DNA of 64,000 nucleotides from contig NZ_ANOK01000003.1 of the NCBI RefSeq assembly GCF_000331575.1, forward strand, positions 552,365 to 616,364. Reading direction: 5' to 3'. This document shows, piece after piece, positions 28,289 through 37,031 of this stretch. Source of the DNA: Calidifontibacillus oryziterrae. GTDB taxonomy: Bacteria; Bacillota; Bacilli; Bacillales; Bacillaceae_J. A program made the position numbers and the translations under genes. How positions within the stretch are numbered: position 1 is the stretch's first letter; every line of letters begins with the position of its first letter. The notes beneath the pieces were generated by a model. That model made no database searches, was not told where the DNA came from, and worked only from the letters and a program-made list of their open reading frames with translations.

Positions 28289-28762
28289 CTATTTTTTAAG
28301 CAGGTAGCGAGTGTACATATGAAATCCTACTAACAGTAAATACAAAAATGGATAAATAATTGCTGAATACCATAATTTCCACCCATTATAATAAAAAGTC
28401 CCGGACCATAAGTAGAATACCTCAAATACCACTGCAAAAATCCACCATCCTATAAGATAAATAGCCTTTTTCCAATTACTCCTCTTGTACGGAAAATAAT
28501 TTAAAAATACAATATTTACGGCTGGGAAAATGCCGATCATATAGATGTTGGCTTCCCAATCAACACCTTCATTAAAATAACCATACAAATGATATTTTAA
28601 GTCCAAAAATACATCCGTAATTACTTGAAGAAATGTTGAAAACAATGTTGTCGTAACAATTTCAATTCCTGACATTCGCTTTGGTACTTTTATTGCAATA
28701 AAATTAAAAACAATAACAGTAAGGATGAGAAATAGCATTATTGAATGCCTCACAATGTTCAA
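28289..28762 (-). CDS. CBO0543-like integral membrane protein
   Basis: The 157-residue protein has four or five hydrophobic segments and resembles the small CBO0543-type membrane proteins of Bacilli and Clostridia (DVFLDLKYHLYGYFNEGVDW, then LIGWWIFAVVFEVFYLW). The function of the family is unknown. The start is uncertain: a TTG opens the frame but has no strong binding site. A second protein of this type lies at 59534-60124. Confidence 0.6.
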   Translation of the reverse strand: MNIVRHSIMLFLILTVIVFNFIAIKVPKRMSGIEIVTTTLFSTFLQVITDVFLDLKYHLYGYFNEGVDWEANIYMIGIFPAVNIVFLNYFPYKRSNWKKAIYLIGWWIFAVVFEVFYLWSGTFYYNGWKLWYSAIIYPFLYLLLVGFHMYTRYLLKK

Positions 28763-29110
28763 TATATAATTTTTCTTATCATTTCCAATTGTAGTTATAA
28801 ATTATACACTTAAGAACCTAGGCAAATGCTTCGCTTCCACTTAGCTGACATTAAATTATTTTGTTTTAGTTGATAATGAATTCGATAAATTAGTAAGCTG
28901 TAAACCAATTTGATGAGTTCTTTCCATTTGGTTTATTTGCATTTCACTTGTTTGAACGTTTATCGATTTTCGATTACATGGAAAGGACGAACGTTTTTGT
29001 TTTGAAAATAAAAGAATTCAGAATCGATTCCATCCTTTTTCCAAGTTATTAATCTCTTCATTATTTTTTCTCCATTCGCAATTTGATACGAGTCACAGTG
29101 GTAGTAAAAA
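28763..29110. other. gene-free stretch
   Basis: This 348-bp intergenic region shows no gene. CGAACGTTT occurs near 28989 and GAACGTTTAT near 28951, which is at most a weak repeat. Confidence 0.5.
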
Positions 29111-29659
29111 TTATTCCCTAATCAATTTTTCCTTTTCTAAGGTTGTTACTTTTTTATTTAAAGGGAAAATCACATATAAAAGCAAGACCGCAATAACAAA
29201 CGATATAATAGAAATATAAATATTAACTGGTGGATAACCTGTTGCTTGTGCCTGAATCCCAGTGAACATGTTGTACAACCCAATAAAAAGATTTAAAGCG
29301 AGCAAAATCGAACATAATCCGATTATACGTTTATAATGTTTTATCTTTGAATCGAGATTTGAATAAATATTAAACTCACCATCAGCTGCTTTTTTTCGGA
29401 AATAAGCCCATTGGGAAAAAGTGGCGACTAGTTCAGCACCTGTTTCCTTCATAAAGCGAATATATTCCTCGCTCTCTCGACTATTGACTGGATGGTCCAG
29501 CAGCTCAAGTCGATAAATGTACTCGCCTTTAGGTGCATCTTCGAACACATATTTACACCATGTATAGTTTATCAATGCGAATCCTTTTTCTGACATTTCA
29601 TTTAAGAAATTTTCTTCCTTTTCAAAATCAAAATACGCTTTCCGGATAACATGTTTCAT
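29111..29659 (-). CDS. DUF2812 membrane protein
   Basis: The 182-residue protein begins with a soluble DUF2812-type domain (KAYFDFEKEENFLNEMSEKG, YRLELLDHP, ETGAELVATFSQWAYFRKK) and ends with two transmembrane helices (about 118-137 and 147-167). Such genes are typically paired with a PadR repressor, as here: its ATG overlaps the stop codon of the regulator (TAATG). The role is unknown, possibly in envelope stress. Confidence 0.85.
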   Translation of the reverse strand: MKHVIRKAYFDFEKEENFLNEMSEKGFALINYTWCKYVFEDAPKGEYIYRLELLDHPVNSRESEEYIRFMKETGAELVATFSQWAYFRKKAADGEFNIYSNLDSKIKHYKRIIGLCSILLALNLFIGLYNMFTGIQAQATGYPPVNIYISIISFVIAVLLLYVIFPLNKKVTTLEKEKLIRE

Positions 29660-29985
29660 TAAAATACGCCTCCAGCAATATGTTTGCCATTAGTTAATAA
29701 TTCGTTTAATCTTATAAGCTCTGTATTTACGATTTCTTTTCCCAACGTAGTAATCTGATACTGTTTTTTACGTGAGCCTTCATCAGTTTCTATGGGGCTA
29801 ATCCAGCCTTTTTTTAGTAACGTATTAATTGCTCCATACAGCGTTCCTGCTCCTAGCGATACACGGCTGTTACTAAGCTCTTTGATATTTTGCATGATAC
29901 CGTAGCCATGCATCGGTTTGTACAGTGACAAAAGAATATAAAATACAGCTTCTGTTAAAGGTCCTTGATCCGCACCCTCTGCCAT
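29659..29985 (-). CDS. PadR-family transcriptional regulator
   Basis: The 108-residue protein is a small PadR winged-helix repressor (LTEAVFYILLSLYKPMHGYG, SLGAGTLYGAINTLLKKGWI, KKQYQITTLGKEIV). The ATG at 29985 follows GAGGTGAGG; an upstream extension to 30036 would bury that site. It forms a two-gene operon with the DUF2812 gene and most likely represses it and itself. Confidence 0.9.
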   Translation of the reverse strand: MAEGADQGPLTEAVFYILLSLYKPMHGYGIMQNIKELSNSRVSLGAGTLYGAINTLLKKGWISPIETDEGSRKKQYQITTLGKEIVNTELIRLNELLTNGKHIAGGVF

Positions 29986-30166
29986 TACCTCACCTCTATT
30001 CATTCCTTTGGAATTTATATGTTTTAAAATATTCATAAGCCCACCTTTTTCGGTGTTAATTTATTATGTTACGATTTCGCTAAATCGTGTGGAAGTCCTG
30101 CAAATCTATCTCTTTTTGTAAAATTACGTAAAATTGGGGTATTCTGCTTAGCCTAATTTGCCATTT

Positions 30167-30445
30167 CTATCTCTCATGCAAAGCTTTGGTGGCTTTATGG
30201 ATATCAGTTTTTCTGACATATATATCGTATTGAGTTGTGTTTTTAAATGGATTGGTACGATCTCCAAATCCCATCGGTGATGTGGTCTTCGTCTTAACTC
30301 CGTATTTTTCTAATTTCGCTTTTATGTTACTGTAGCTTTCATAACCAAATGCTGTATATATCAAAGTCCAATTTCGGTTAATAACGATTTCAAAAACAGT
30401 AAACAATAGGACTGCCCCACCAATTACTAAGAAAAAAACAAGCAT
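30167..30445 (-). CDS. small single-helix membrane protein
   Basis: The 92-residue protein has one N-terminal helix (residues 2-19) and a short cytoplasmic domain with YDIYVRKTDIHKATKALHE, which resembles the end of DUF2007-like small proteins. GGTGGGGGG precedes the ATG. Not firmly recognised. Confidence 0.65.
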   Translation of the reverse strand: MLVFFLVIGGAVLLFTVFEIVINRNWTLIYTAFGYESYSNIKAKLEKYGVKTKTTSPMGFGDRTNPFKNTTQYDIYVRKTDIHKATKALHER

Positions 30446-30600
30446 GTTGTCCCCCCACCACCTAATTGAAATTTTTTAACTTGGAGTCGGTTACTGTAAT
30501 TACGTTTTAGCGGGGCTGGAAGTTTCACAATTTTCGTTTTTATTGATTCTTTCCTTCAACGATTTTTGTTTTGTTCAATAAGTTGAGGGTGACTTTATAT

Positions 30601-30634
30601 ATAAAAACAGCATTCCTAAAAAAGAAATGCTGTT
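30601..30634 (-). terminator. terminator after the racemase gene
   Basis: AACAGCATT (30606-30614) pairs with AATGCTGTT (30626-30634), and a T run follows on the minus strand. Confidence 0.75.
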
Positions 30635-30746
30635 CATACGCCTCTTTAATATCCGAAAAGGAACATTAACTCAGGGTCAATTATTTATTATTTCAGATAT
30701 CGTAAGATTATGGCTTTGAGTGTTTCGTGATCGATCACCATATTGA

Positions 30747-31442
30747 TTATTCAGCGAGTGCTAGATTTACTGCCTCAAGTGCGTGGATGAATGTCGTGTC
30801 AAAGAGCGGAACATCTGAATCATCCTGTTTAACCAATAATCCAATTTCGGTACAACCTAGGATAATTCCTTCTGCTCCATTTTCTACTAGACTTTTAATG
30901 ATATTTTTGTAATACTCTTTAGATGATTGCTTGATATCACCTAAGCAGAGCTCTTCATAAATGACCTTGTTTACAATATTGCGGTCGTTTTCATCTGGTA
31001 TGATCACTTTGATTCCATTGGCTTCAATACGTTTTATGTAAAAGTCTTGCTCCATCGTATATTTTGTGCCAAGTAAGCCAACCGTTTGAATTCCAGTTCG
31101 GTTAATTTGAGTTGCTGTTGCCTCAGCTATATGTAAAATTGGGATATGTATTTTTTCCTCGATATAATGAACGACCTTGTGCATCGTGTTCGTGCAGATG
31201 ACGATAAATTTTGCCCCTGCCTTTTCCAAGGAATAGGCAGCTTCTGCTAACAAATGTCCAGCCTTTTCCCACTCACCGGTCGCTTGAAAATGTTCCACCT
31301 CTGCAAAATCAACACTATATAACAAGCATTTTGCTGAATGTAGGCCACCCAATCGATTTTTTACTTCTTCGTTAATAATTCGGTAATATTCAACAGATGA
31401 TTCCCAGCTCATCCCACCGATTAGTCCAATTGTTTTCATCAT
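30747..31442 (-). CDS. racD: aspartate/glutamate racemase-family protein
   Basis: The 231-residue enzyme has both catalytic cysteines of the family: C83 in VICTNTMHK and C197 in IILGCTEIG. The opening TIGLIGGMSWESSVEYY is typical of broad-specificity amino-acid racemases such as YgeA and aspartate racemase. It would make D-amino acids for the wall or for signalling. GGGGGAA precedes the ATG pair. It has its own terminator. Confidence 0.88.
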   Translation of the reverse strand: MMKTIGLIGGMSWESSVEYYRIINEEVKNRLGGLHSAKCLLYSVDFAEVEHFQATGEWEKAGHLLAEAAYSLEKAGAKFIVICTNTMHKVVHYIEEKIHIPILHIAEATATQINRTGIQTVGLLGTKYTMEQDFYIKRIEANGIKVIIPDENDRNIVNKVIYEELCLGDIKQSSKEYYKNIIKSLVENGAEGIILGCTEIGLLVKQDDSDVPLFDTTFIHALEAVNLALAE

Positions 31443-31775
31443 GATTCCCCCATTATCATTTTGGAATATATAATTACATTGCAGAATAAAAGCGCAAGCG
31501 CCCTGATTAGCGACGTATAAACTAAGAGCGCATCGACTGAGATAAACAAAACACGTCGAGGGACGAGTCGATGTTGACTTATCGCAAAAGAGATGAGCGA
31601 AGTTTACTTGTCGCTGGGTGCTGGAGCTGGATGACTACTCTCTGTGCTATAGTATTTATCCACAGGATCAAATTTTAAAATTTCCTAAACAATGAATAAG
31701 GAGCACACGGCTCCTTTCATAAGTTTTTTCTTTTTGCGTAATCATAGTATGGCAATGTGATTTTCAAGCCGTCTA
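31443..31775. other. gene-free stretch carrying a repeat element
   Basis: The 333-bp gap contains the element described at 31488-31632 and, at 31699-31716, a small hairpin (AGGAGC/GCTCCT) without a good T tract. No gene was seen. Confidence 0.6.
31488..31632. repeat. intergenic palindromic repeat element (Bacillaceae type)
   Basis: The element opens with AAAAGCGCAAGCGCCC and closes with GTCGCTGGGTGCTGGAGCTG, with inner inverted repeats CATCGACT/AGTCGATG. Elements with these ends recur in intergenic regions of many Bacillaceae genomes. It has no coding capacity and its origin is unknown. The identification rests on memory of the end motifs, not a search. Confidence 0.6.
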
Positions 31776-33020
31776 TTAAATTGCCCAATCTCCATTGCGG
31801 AAAATTGGAATAATCGTTCCATCTTGTTTAATACCATCAATGTCCATTTTGTTGGAACCGATCATGAAGTCAACGTGAACAGTACCGGTATTTATACCAT
31901 GTTCCTTTAACTCTTCTTCACTCATTTTCGTTCCACCCTGTATCGTGGTTGGGTACGCTGAACCAATAGCTAAGTGATTGGAAGCATTCTCATCGAACAG
32001 AGTATTGAAAAAGATAATCCCAGATTGAGAAATTGGCGATGGATCTGGTACTAACGCGACTTCACCTAAGCCTGTACCACCATCATTGTCAAAAACAAGT
32101 TTCTTAATCGTTTCATCTCCTTTTTCGGCAGAAATATCAACAATTTTCCCATCTTTAAAGTGGACTTCAATCCCTTCAATCAATGTCCCGGCATAGCTTA
32201 ATGGCTTTGTACTCCTAACAACACCTTCCATGCGGCGCGTGTCAGGAGAAGTAAAAATCTCTTCAGTTGGCATGTTGGCGATAAATTCTTCCCCTTTTGG
32301 ATTGTAGCTTTCAGCACAAGCCCAAATATGGTTTTTAGGTAAGCCGATTGTTAAATCAGTACCAGGTGCAGTGTAATGTAATGCATCAAACTGGATCTCA
32401 TTTAATTTTGTAGCTTTTTCATTTAATGTTTTTTTATGTTCATCCCAAGCAGCAACTGGGTCATTGGTGTAAACACGACATGTTTTAAATATTTGATCCC
32501 ATAACGCATCGACCTGTTCTTCCGTTGTTGCTAAATGTGGGAATACCTTCGCCGCCCAACCAGCCCCTGCTGCTGCAGCAACCGTCCATTTAATATCGTC
32601 ATTTTGCGTTGCGACTCTTTGAACTTTGAAAGCTTTACCAGCTTCACGCTGATAAGCGGCAACTTTAGTAGGATCCACTTCATTTAATAGGCCTGGATCA
32701 CTGGAAAGAATCGTTAGACGGCTTACACGGTGTTTCAAGATATGGTCTTCTGATTCTTGGATTTCGTATTCAGGAATGTTGGTCAGTACATCTTCTGTTT
32801 GGTGAATGTAATGCAGTTTGCTGATCTCGTCATCTGCCCATTTTACTATAACTTTCTCAGCTCCTAGCTCATACGATTCCTTTGTTATTAAACGTGCTAA
32901 CGCAGCTTGATCGACGGTAATGGTTAATTTCACCCAATCACCACTTTTGACGTTTATTCCTTTAGAAACAAGTAACTTCGCGTATTTTTGTAGGTTCTCT
33001 TGAAAATTTGGCAAGGCCAT
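31776..33020 (-). CDS. ampS: M29-family aminopeptidase
   Basis: The 414-residue metallo-aminopeptidase matches the AmpS/aminopeptidase T family. Features are NLQKYAKLLVSKGINVKSGD at the N-terminus, PTEEIFTSPDTRRMEGVV (metal-ligand glutamates), NDGGTGLGEVALVPD, ASNHLAIGSAYP and VHVDFMIGS (H and D ligands). It frees N-terminal amino acids in the cytoplasm. The ATG at 33020 has GGAGGTAAAAA in front; an upstream extension to 33068 covers this site. Confidence 0.92.
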   Translation of the reverse strand: MALPNFQENLQKYAKLLVSKGINVKSGDWVKLTITVDQAALARLITKESYELGAEKVIVKWADDEISKLHYIHQTEDVLTNIPEYEIQESEDHILKHRVSRLTILSSDPGLLNEVDPTKVAAYQREAGKAFKVQRVATQNDDIKWTVAAAAGAGWAAKVFPHLATTEEQVDALWDQIFKTCRVYTNDPVAAWDEHKKTLNEKATKLNEIQFDALHYTAPGTDLTIGLPKNHIWACAESYNPKGEEFIANMPTEEIFTSPDTRRMEGVVRSTKPLSYAGTLIEGIEVHFKDGKIVDISAEKGDETIKKLVFDNDGGTGLGEVALVPDPSPISQSGIIFFNTLFDENASNHLAIGSAYPTTIQGGTKMSEEELKEHGINTGTVHVDFMIGSNKMDIDGIKQDGTIIPIFRNGDWAI

Positions 33021-33086
33021 ATTTTTACCTCCAGTCATTTTTTCTGATTCCATACTAGCATATTTCATTAGAGCTTGCTGTAATCA

Positions 33087-33167
33087 TTAATTGTAAAAAG
33101 ATGTGCTAACAATGATTAAAAAAACAATAAACGTGCCAGCTACGATGATTTTTGTTGATTTATCCAT
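33087..33167 (-). CDS. 26-residue single-helix membrane peptide
   Basis: This small frame, starting with Met-Asp-Lys-Ser, is one hydrophobic helix (IIVAGTFIVFLIIVSTSF). It begins 15 bases after the stop of the XRE gene with GGGGGATAGG upstream, so it is co-transcribed with it. Its hydrophobic make-up and position argue for a real gene, perhaps a target or accessory of the regulator. Confidence 0.55.
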   Translation of the reverse strand: MDKSTKIIVAGTFIVFLIIVSTSFYN

Positions 33168-33182
33168 TTTGAACCTATCCCC

Positions 33183-33386
33183 CTATGATTCATTCGCGGA
33201 AGGACAAAATAATTGTTCCAGCGAAATTTCTAAATGTCTTGCGATATCAAAAGCAAGCTGAAGGCTTGGATCATACTTGTTGTTTTCAATCGCATTTATA
33301 GTTTGTCGACTTACATTGCACAGCTCTGCTAATTTACCTTGTGACAACCCCTTTTTTTCTCTATGCTCCTTTATTTTATTCTTCAC
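33183..33386 (-). CDS. XRE-family small transcriptional regulator
   Basis: A 67-residue Cro/C1-type helix-turn-helix protein ([38 protein letters not shown]), ending soon after EISLEQLF. Such minimal regulators are often paired with a small membrane protein, as seen here. The start is taken as the GTG at 33386, with GGAAGTGG upstream; the GTG at 33398 is possible. Its promoter has a palindrome over the -35 element, which points to self-repression. Confidence 0.85.
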   Translation of the reverse strand: MKNKIKEHREKKGLSQGKLAELCNVSRQTINAIENNKYDPSLQLAFDIARHLEISLEQLFCPSANES

Positions 33387-33435
33387 TTGATTTACCACTT
33401 CCGCATTTTTGATGTCAAAAACTTTTTACATGCTT

Positions 33436-33479
33436 ATGATAAAATAACTTCGAAAAGGTGTCAAATATATTTGACACCT
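33436..33479 (-). promoter_or_regulatory. promoter of the XRE gene with overlapping 24-bp palindrome
   Basis: On the minus strand TTGACA (33459-33464) and TATCAT (33436-33441) are 17 bases apart. A perfect 24-bp palindrome (33456-33479; half-site AGGTGTCAAATA) covers the -35 element. Bound repressor would block RNA polymerase, so autoregulation by the XRE protein is likely. The palindrome also has a TTGACA on the other strand. Confidence 0.75.
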
Positions 33480-33545
33480 ATATAAAATATGAGAGGGGTT
33501 AACACGAGCCTATGTAAAGTTGTATAATATTGTAGAGGAAATCCT

Positions 33546-33665
33546 GTGAAAAATGAAAATAATCAATTAAATCTCATATATTTTACTCTCCTTAGACTTT
33601 TCCAACTCTTTTCCTCACTATTACGTGCTCTGAATGGAGCTATCTTATTAGTTTTAAAGAGTTAA
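33546..33665 (+). CDS. possible 39-residue hydrophobic peptide
   Basis: A GTG frame encodes a peptide with a hydrophobic, leucine-rich centre (IYFTLLRLFQLFSSLLRALN). AGAGGA lies seven bases before, and TTAACA (33499) with TATAAT (33523) at 18-base spacing form a promoter-like pair. It stands in an otherwise empty 474-bp interval (33399-33872), of which nothing else is recognised. Confidence 0.4.
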   Translation: MKNENNQLNLIYFTLLRLFQLFSSLLRALNGAILLVLKS

Positions 33666-33872
33666 TGAAGGAAGAATACTTGTTTTATTCACCTTCACTA
33701 CTACCTTTCTGAAGTTATGCAATATGACCACTGTTTATTTCGATAGAAAACGCTAAGTGTAACAGCAAATGAAAAATTATAAATCAGTTTATTAGAATTG
33801 TTTAGCTTATTGTAGAATTCTACTTTTGATCATTTCAATAAATATCTTTTTTTACTAGGGAGAGGGTTTGGA

Positions 33873-34931
33873 ATGAGGAAATTAATCATATTTTTACCAC
33901 TATTAGCAATTCTACTTGCTGTAGCCTGTGGAATTCCAGTAATAAAAAATAGCGATAACAATCAAACTAGTATAAAATCTTCAACTGACTTAGAACAGGT
34001 CCAGCTATTCTTAGCTGCTGATGGTAATGCCATGTATTATGCATATATCGCTCGGGATAATGGCTATTTCGCCGAGGAAGGACTTGATGTTGAATTAATA
34101 TCAGGCCATGGTGGGACTAGTATTGTCCAAAAAATAGGTAGCAATACAGCTGATTTTGGTATTGTAGCAGTACCTTCTCTACTTTCTGCATGGAATGAAG
34201 GTCATGATATCCAAGCTGTTTATCAAATTAACTCAACAAATTTATTTGATTTGATTGTCCCAAGGTATTCTGATATTAGAGATATTAGCCAATTAAAGGG
34301 AAAAGTAATTGGGGTAACTGAACTTGGTGCAGCTGAAGTACCGTTTGTACAATCACTCCTTGCAAATGCAGGCTTAAATGCTGAAGTTGATGTAACAATT
34401 CGTCCATTTGGAGAACATGCAACGGCAAAGTCTATTTTGACGGGGTTTGAAAATGGTGAAATCGCTGCCTTTAGTGGCGGTGCCCATGACCTTGTTTCTC
34501 TATATGTAAGTGGCTTTAAATCAAACTCGCTAATTCCTAAAGTATATAAAGCCCTTCCATCCACTGCGATTATTGCGAATGGATCAATTATAAATGAACG
34601 TCCAGACCTTGTTGAAAAAATTGCTCGTGCTATTGCGAGAGGGACAGACTTTTCTATTAAAAATCGTAATGCTGCATTAGAGATAATGAAGGAAGCAGCC
34701 CCAGAGGAGTTTACAGATGAGGCGGTTGGTCAAATGTGCCTAGACACCTTCATTGACTTATCGACCCCAATTGAAACTGAAAAAGGATATGGCTATATTT
34801 ATCAAGATTCGTGGAAGAAACTCATTGAACTATTTGGTAAAGGTGATAGTCCTGTCATTACACACGAAATTGATGTTTCGAGATACTTGAATACAAGCTT
34901 TGTCGAAAAAGCAAATCAACTTGAAAAGTGA
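33873..34931 (+). CDS. NMT1/SsuA-type solute-binding lipoprotein
   Basis: The 352-residue protein has a signal peptide with lipobox LLAVAC and an NMT1/THI5-type periplasmic fold (VQLFLAADGNAMYYAYIARD, GYFAEEGLDVELISGHGGTS, DFGIVAVPSLLSAW). Relatives bind sulfonates, nitrate, taurine or pyrimidine precursors. No permease or ATPase gene is next to it, so its transporter partner must be elsewhere, or the gene is a stray. The substrate cannot be read. A hairpin terminator follows at 35003. Confidence 0.85.
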   Translation: MRKLIIFLPLLAILLAVACGIPVIKNSDNNQTSIKSSTDLEQVQLFLAADGNAMYYAYIARDNGYFAEEGLDVELISGHGGTSIVQKIGSNTADFGIVAVPSLLSAWNEGHDIQAVYQINSTNLFDLIVPRYSDIRDISQLKGKVIGVTELGAAEVPFVQSLLANAGLNAEVDVTIRPFGEHATAKSILTGFENGEIAAFSGGAHDLVSLYVSGFKSNSLIPKVYKALPSTAIIANGSIINERPDLVEKIARAIARGTDFSIKNRNAALEIMKEAAPEEFTDEAVGQMCLDTFIDLSTPIETEKGYGYIYQDSWKKLIELFGKGDSPVITHEIDVSRYLNTSFVEKANQLEK

Positions 34932-35258
34932 AAAACGTTAGTTATCACTAACATACTCTAGGCAATTTCAATAACTACCATTCATGTTGTTAAAAATGAA
35001 TTGAGCTGTCCAGAAGTCATAATTAATGATTTTTATGGGCAGCTCTTTTGTTGATTATGAAGGTCATCGCACTTTCACCTGCCATTCAAGCTACATATTC
35101 TTCCTTCGTATATTCCAATTTCCCATATTGTATTCGATTCTTGTAAAATTCCATGCTTGCCATCCACGCTTGTCCCTTGCAAGTTATCAAATAAAACATA
35201 GTGTAAATAGCAAAGGAAAATATTCCTTTTTATGAAAAAATTCAAGAAAGGAGGTTCC
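34932..35258. other. gene-free stretch with terminator
   Basis: The 327-bp gap holds the terminator at 35003-35049 and no convincing gene. A reading frame near 35026-35235 starts inside the hairpin and lacks a binding site, so I do not call it. Confidence 0.6.
35003..35049 (+). terminator. terminator built on the dispersed GGGCTGTCC repeat
   Basis: GAGCTGTCC (35003-35011) pairs with GGGCAGCTC (35037-35045), the inner part TCATAATTAATGA is itself nearly self-complementary, and TTTT follows. Its arms match the terminator at 40356-40409. Confidence 0.75.
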
Positions 35259-35261
35259 ATG

Positions 35262-35669
35262 ATGAGTTGGGACAAAACAAAAAGCCTTTGCCAAGAATTT
35301 GCTAGGATACTAGGTGGGAATGGAAGTTTAGACGAAAATGAGGTTTGTTTAGTGCAGAGGTTTCGTAATATAGATTTTACAATTTTAGGACGCGAAACGA
35401 ATTCACCACTAGTTGTTCCTCAATTTTTTAGTTTTGAAAACCTAGATCGAAGAGGTAATGCGCTGAATTTAGGTGAAACGGTTCTATTGCAAAAAGAGGT
35501 AAATCCTTTATTAACGGAACTTCGAAAACGGGACATTCTCGTAACTGCTATTCATAATCACTGGCTATTTGAAGAACCTCGGGCAATGTACATGCATTTT
35601 GAATCAATTGAACCACCTCTCGAATTTGCAAGGAAAGTACGGGAAGCATTTAGAGTTTTGAAATTTTAA
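35262..35669 (+). CDS. DUF1259 (LppY/LpqO-type) protein
   Basis: The 135-residue protein matches DUF1259, seen as FRNIDFTILGRETNSPLVVP, NLGETVLLQKEVNPLLTELR and AIHNHWLFEEPRAMYMHFES. This domain is often exported or duplicated; here a single copy without a signal peptide is seen. The function is unknown. The start is ATG 35262 (or 35259), just after AAAGGAGG. Confidence 0.85.
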   Translation: MSWDKTKSLCQEFARILGGNGSLDENEVCLVQRFRNIDFTILGRETNSPLVVPQFFSFENLDRRGNALNLGETVLLQKEVNPLLTELRKRDILVTAIHNHWLFEEPRAMYMHFESIEPPLEFARKVREAFRVLKF

Positions 35670-35675
35670 GTTTAA

Positions 35676-35774
35676 AAAAGCACTATATAAGGCAATGTAC
35701 TGCACCTAATCTGTTAGATTTAAATTCTAACTTTTGAGATAGAGCACAAATTTATTGCCCTAAGTAGTGCTTTT
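35676..35774. terminator. long structured hairpin between convergent genes
   Basis: A 21-base arm (35676-35696) pairs with 35754-35774 with three mismatches (AAAAGCACTA with TAGTGCTTTT, and GGCAAT with ATTGCC). The 57-base loop holds a second hairpin (GTTAGA/TCTAAC). It can end transcription from both sides. The length and nested form are unusual for a plain terminator. Confidence 0.65.
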
Positions 35775-35823
35775 ACATTTTTGTAATTACGTTATTCGAT
35801 CATAATAGATCACTAGATAATAA

Positions 35824-36426
35824 TTACATTGTTTCTTTTTGTTTCGTTACTGAATCGATAATCTTTTGTTCACTTTTTTCATAACTTACTAAAAATTTTG
35901 TAGTCCAGCTTAATTTAGGGACAACATTGAACACTACAATAGCTATAATAATGCTAATTAAAGCACCTGCAAACACATCTGCTGGATAATGGACACCAAC
36001 CCAAATGCGCGAAAACCCGACTATCAGAGCTATAATAGTCGCTAAAAATCCCCAACCTCGATTGAATAACAAAAATGTAATACAAAAGGAAAAGAAAATG
36101 ATTGTATGGTCACTTGGAAAGGAGTTATTAACTGCTTTTTCAATTAATTGATTTACGTTTGCTATTTCCGCAAAAGGTTGATTGTTTGTATGTAGTTTTC
36201 CGGCAATCTTCCCTACTATTTCCGAAAGGACGAGGGTGACAACTCCACTAATGACGATCAATCGATTATTGTTGCTACGCGAAAGCCAAAGAGTGACTAC
36301 TGCTAGTGCTAAGAAAAAGATCGTATATTCTGCAATGAAAATCATCACTGGATTCAATGCTGTGTAATGTTTCCCTAAATCATTAATCATTCTGAATAGT
36401 TCAATATTGTATGCTGATATTCCCAC
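35824..36426 (-). CDS. bcrC: PAP2-family phosphatase, probably undecaprenyl-diphosphatase BcrC-like
   Basis: The 200-residue membrane enzyme has the PAP2 motifs: KLHTNNQPF (motif 1 region), SFPSDHTIIFF (motif 2) and SRIWVGVHYPADV (motif 3). It has five to six helices. BcrC-type enzymes recycle undecaprenyl diphosphate for wall synthesis and give bacitracin resistance. The N-terminal SAYNIELFRMINDLG is very like the Bacillus BcrC proteins. The start is GTG with GGAGGAAA upstream. Confidence 0.85.
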   Translation of the reverse strand: MGISAYNIELFRMINDLGKHYTALNPVMIFIAEYTIFFLALAVVTLWLSRSNNNRLIVISGVVTLVLSEIVGKIAGKLHTNNQPFAEIANVNQLIEKAVNNSFPSDHTIIFFSFCITFLLFNRGWGFLATIIALIVGFSRIWVGVHYPADVFAGALISIIIAIVVFNVVPKLSWTTKFLVSYEKSEQKIIDSVTKQKETM

Positions 36427-36573
36427 GATGTATTTCCTCCTACTTTAATTCATTTTAAAATTTTTGGTAAAACGGCGTCAACTACCTTGTAAATAGAGAA
36501 CATACTAACAAAAATTACTCATATTATATAGGTATATAAATATTTTTTCATAATTTTCATACGATATCGCTTC

Positions 36574-36888
36574 TTAAATAAATCGATCGATTATCTCGGA
36601 CACGGAGTTCCAATCTTGTATGTAGGTCCGTAAATGGCGTTTTCCATCATCTGTAATCGCATAGTACTTGCGCCTGCCTCCAAATGTTTCGTCACCCCAG
36701 TAAGAAAAAACAGATTTTTGTTTTTCCAAACGTTTTAAAGATAAGTACAACGTAGCTTCTTGGATTTCAAACTCCCCTTCTGTTCTTTCCTTTATCGCTT
36801 TAGAAATTTCATAACCATAGCTATCCTGCTCATTTAATAGCGAAAGAATTAGAAGGTCAATAGTACCTTTCAGCATTTCTTTATTCAA
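36574..36888 (-). CDS. PadR-family regulator, orphan, TTG start
   Basis: The 104-residue winged-helix repressor begins LNKEMLKGTIDLLILSLLNE (with TTG read as Met), a near-standard PadR N-terminus. KAIKERTEGEFEIQEATLYLSLKRLE is the DNA-binding part. GGGGGT lies eight bases before the TTG at 36888, which decides this start. No membrane-protein or transporter partner is adjacent, although one is usual for PadR genes. The upstream DNA is filled with AGTAC-containing repeats. Confidence 0.85.
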   Translation of the reverse strand: MNKEMLKGTIDLLILSLLNEQDSYGYEISKAIKERTEGEFEIQEATLYLSLKRLEKQKSVFSYWGDETFGGRRKYYAITDDGKRHLRTYIQDWNSVSEIIDRFI

Positions 36889-36956
36889 ATTAATGACCCC
36901 CAAAATTACTTAAAAAATTTTAATGGCTCTACAAAGTTTAAATAAGTACCTATTAA

Positions 36957-37031
36957 AGTACTTAATGACTTTACATTGAATAGTACTTAATGATTTTACA
37001 TTGAATAGTACTTAATGACTTTACATTGAAT
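36957..37031. repeat. three tandem 25-bp repeats upstream of the PadR gene
   Basis: AGTACTTAATGACTTTACAT followed by TGAAT makes the 25-base unit. Copies start at 36957, 36982 and 37007; the middle one has one C-to-T change. They lie 69 bases before the PadR start. Each has the palindrome AGTACT, and related AGTAC half-sites continue on both sides, so an array of PadR sites is possible. Confidence 0.75.

Noticed and set aside
35026..35235. A 69-codon plus-strand frame before the DUF1259 gene.
   Set aside because: It starts within the terminator hairpin, lacks a binding site, and its sequence does not look like a protein.
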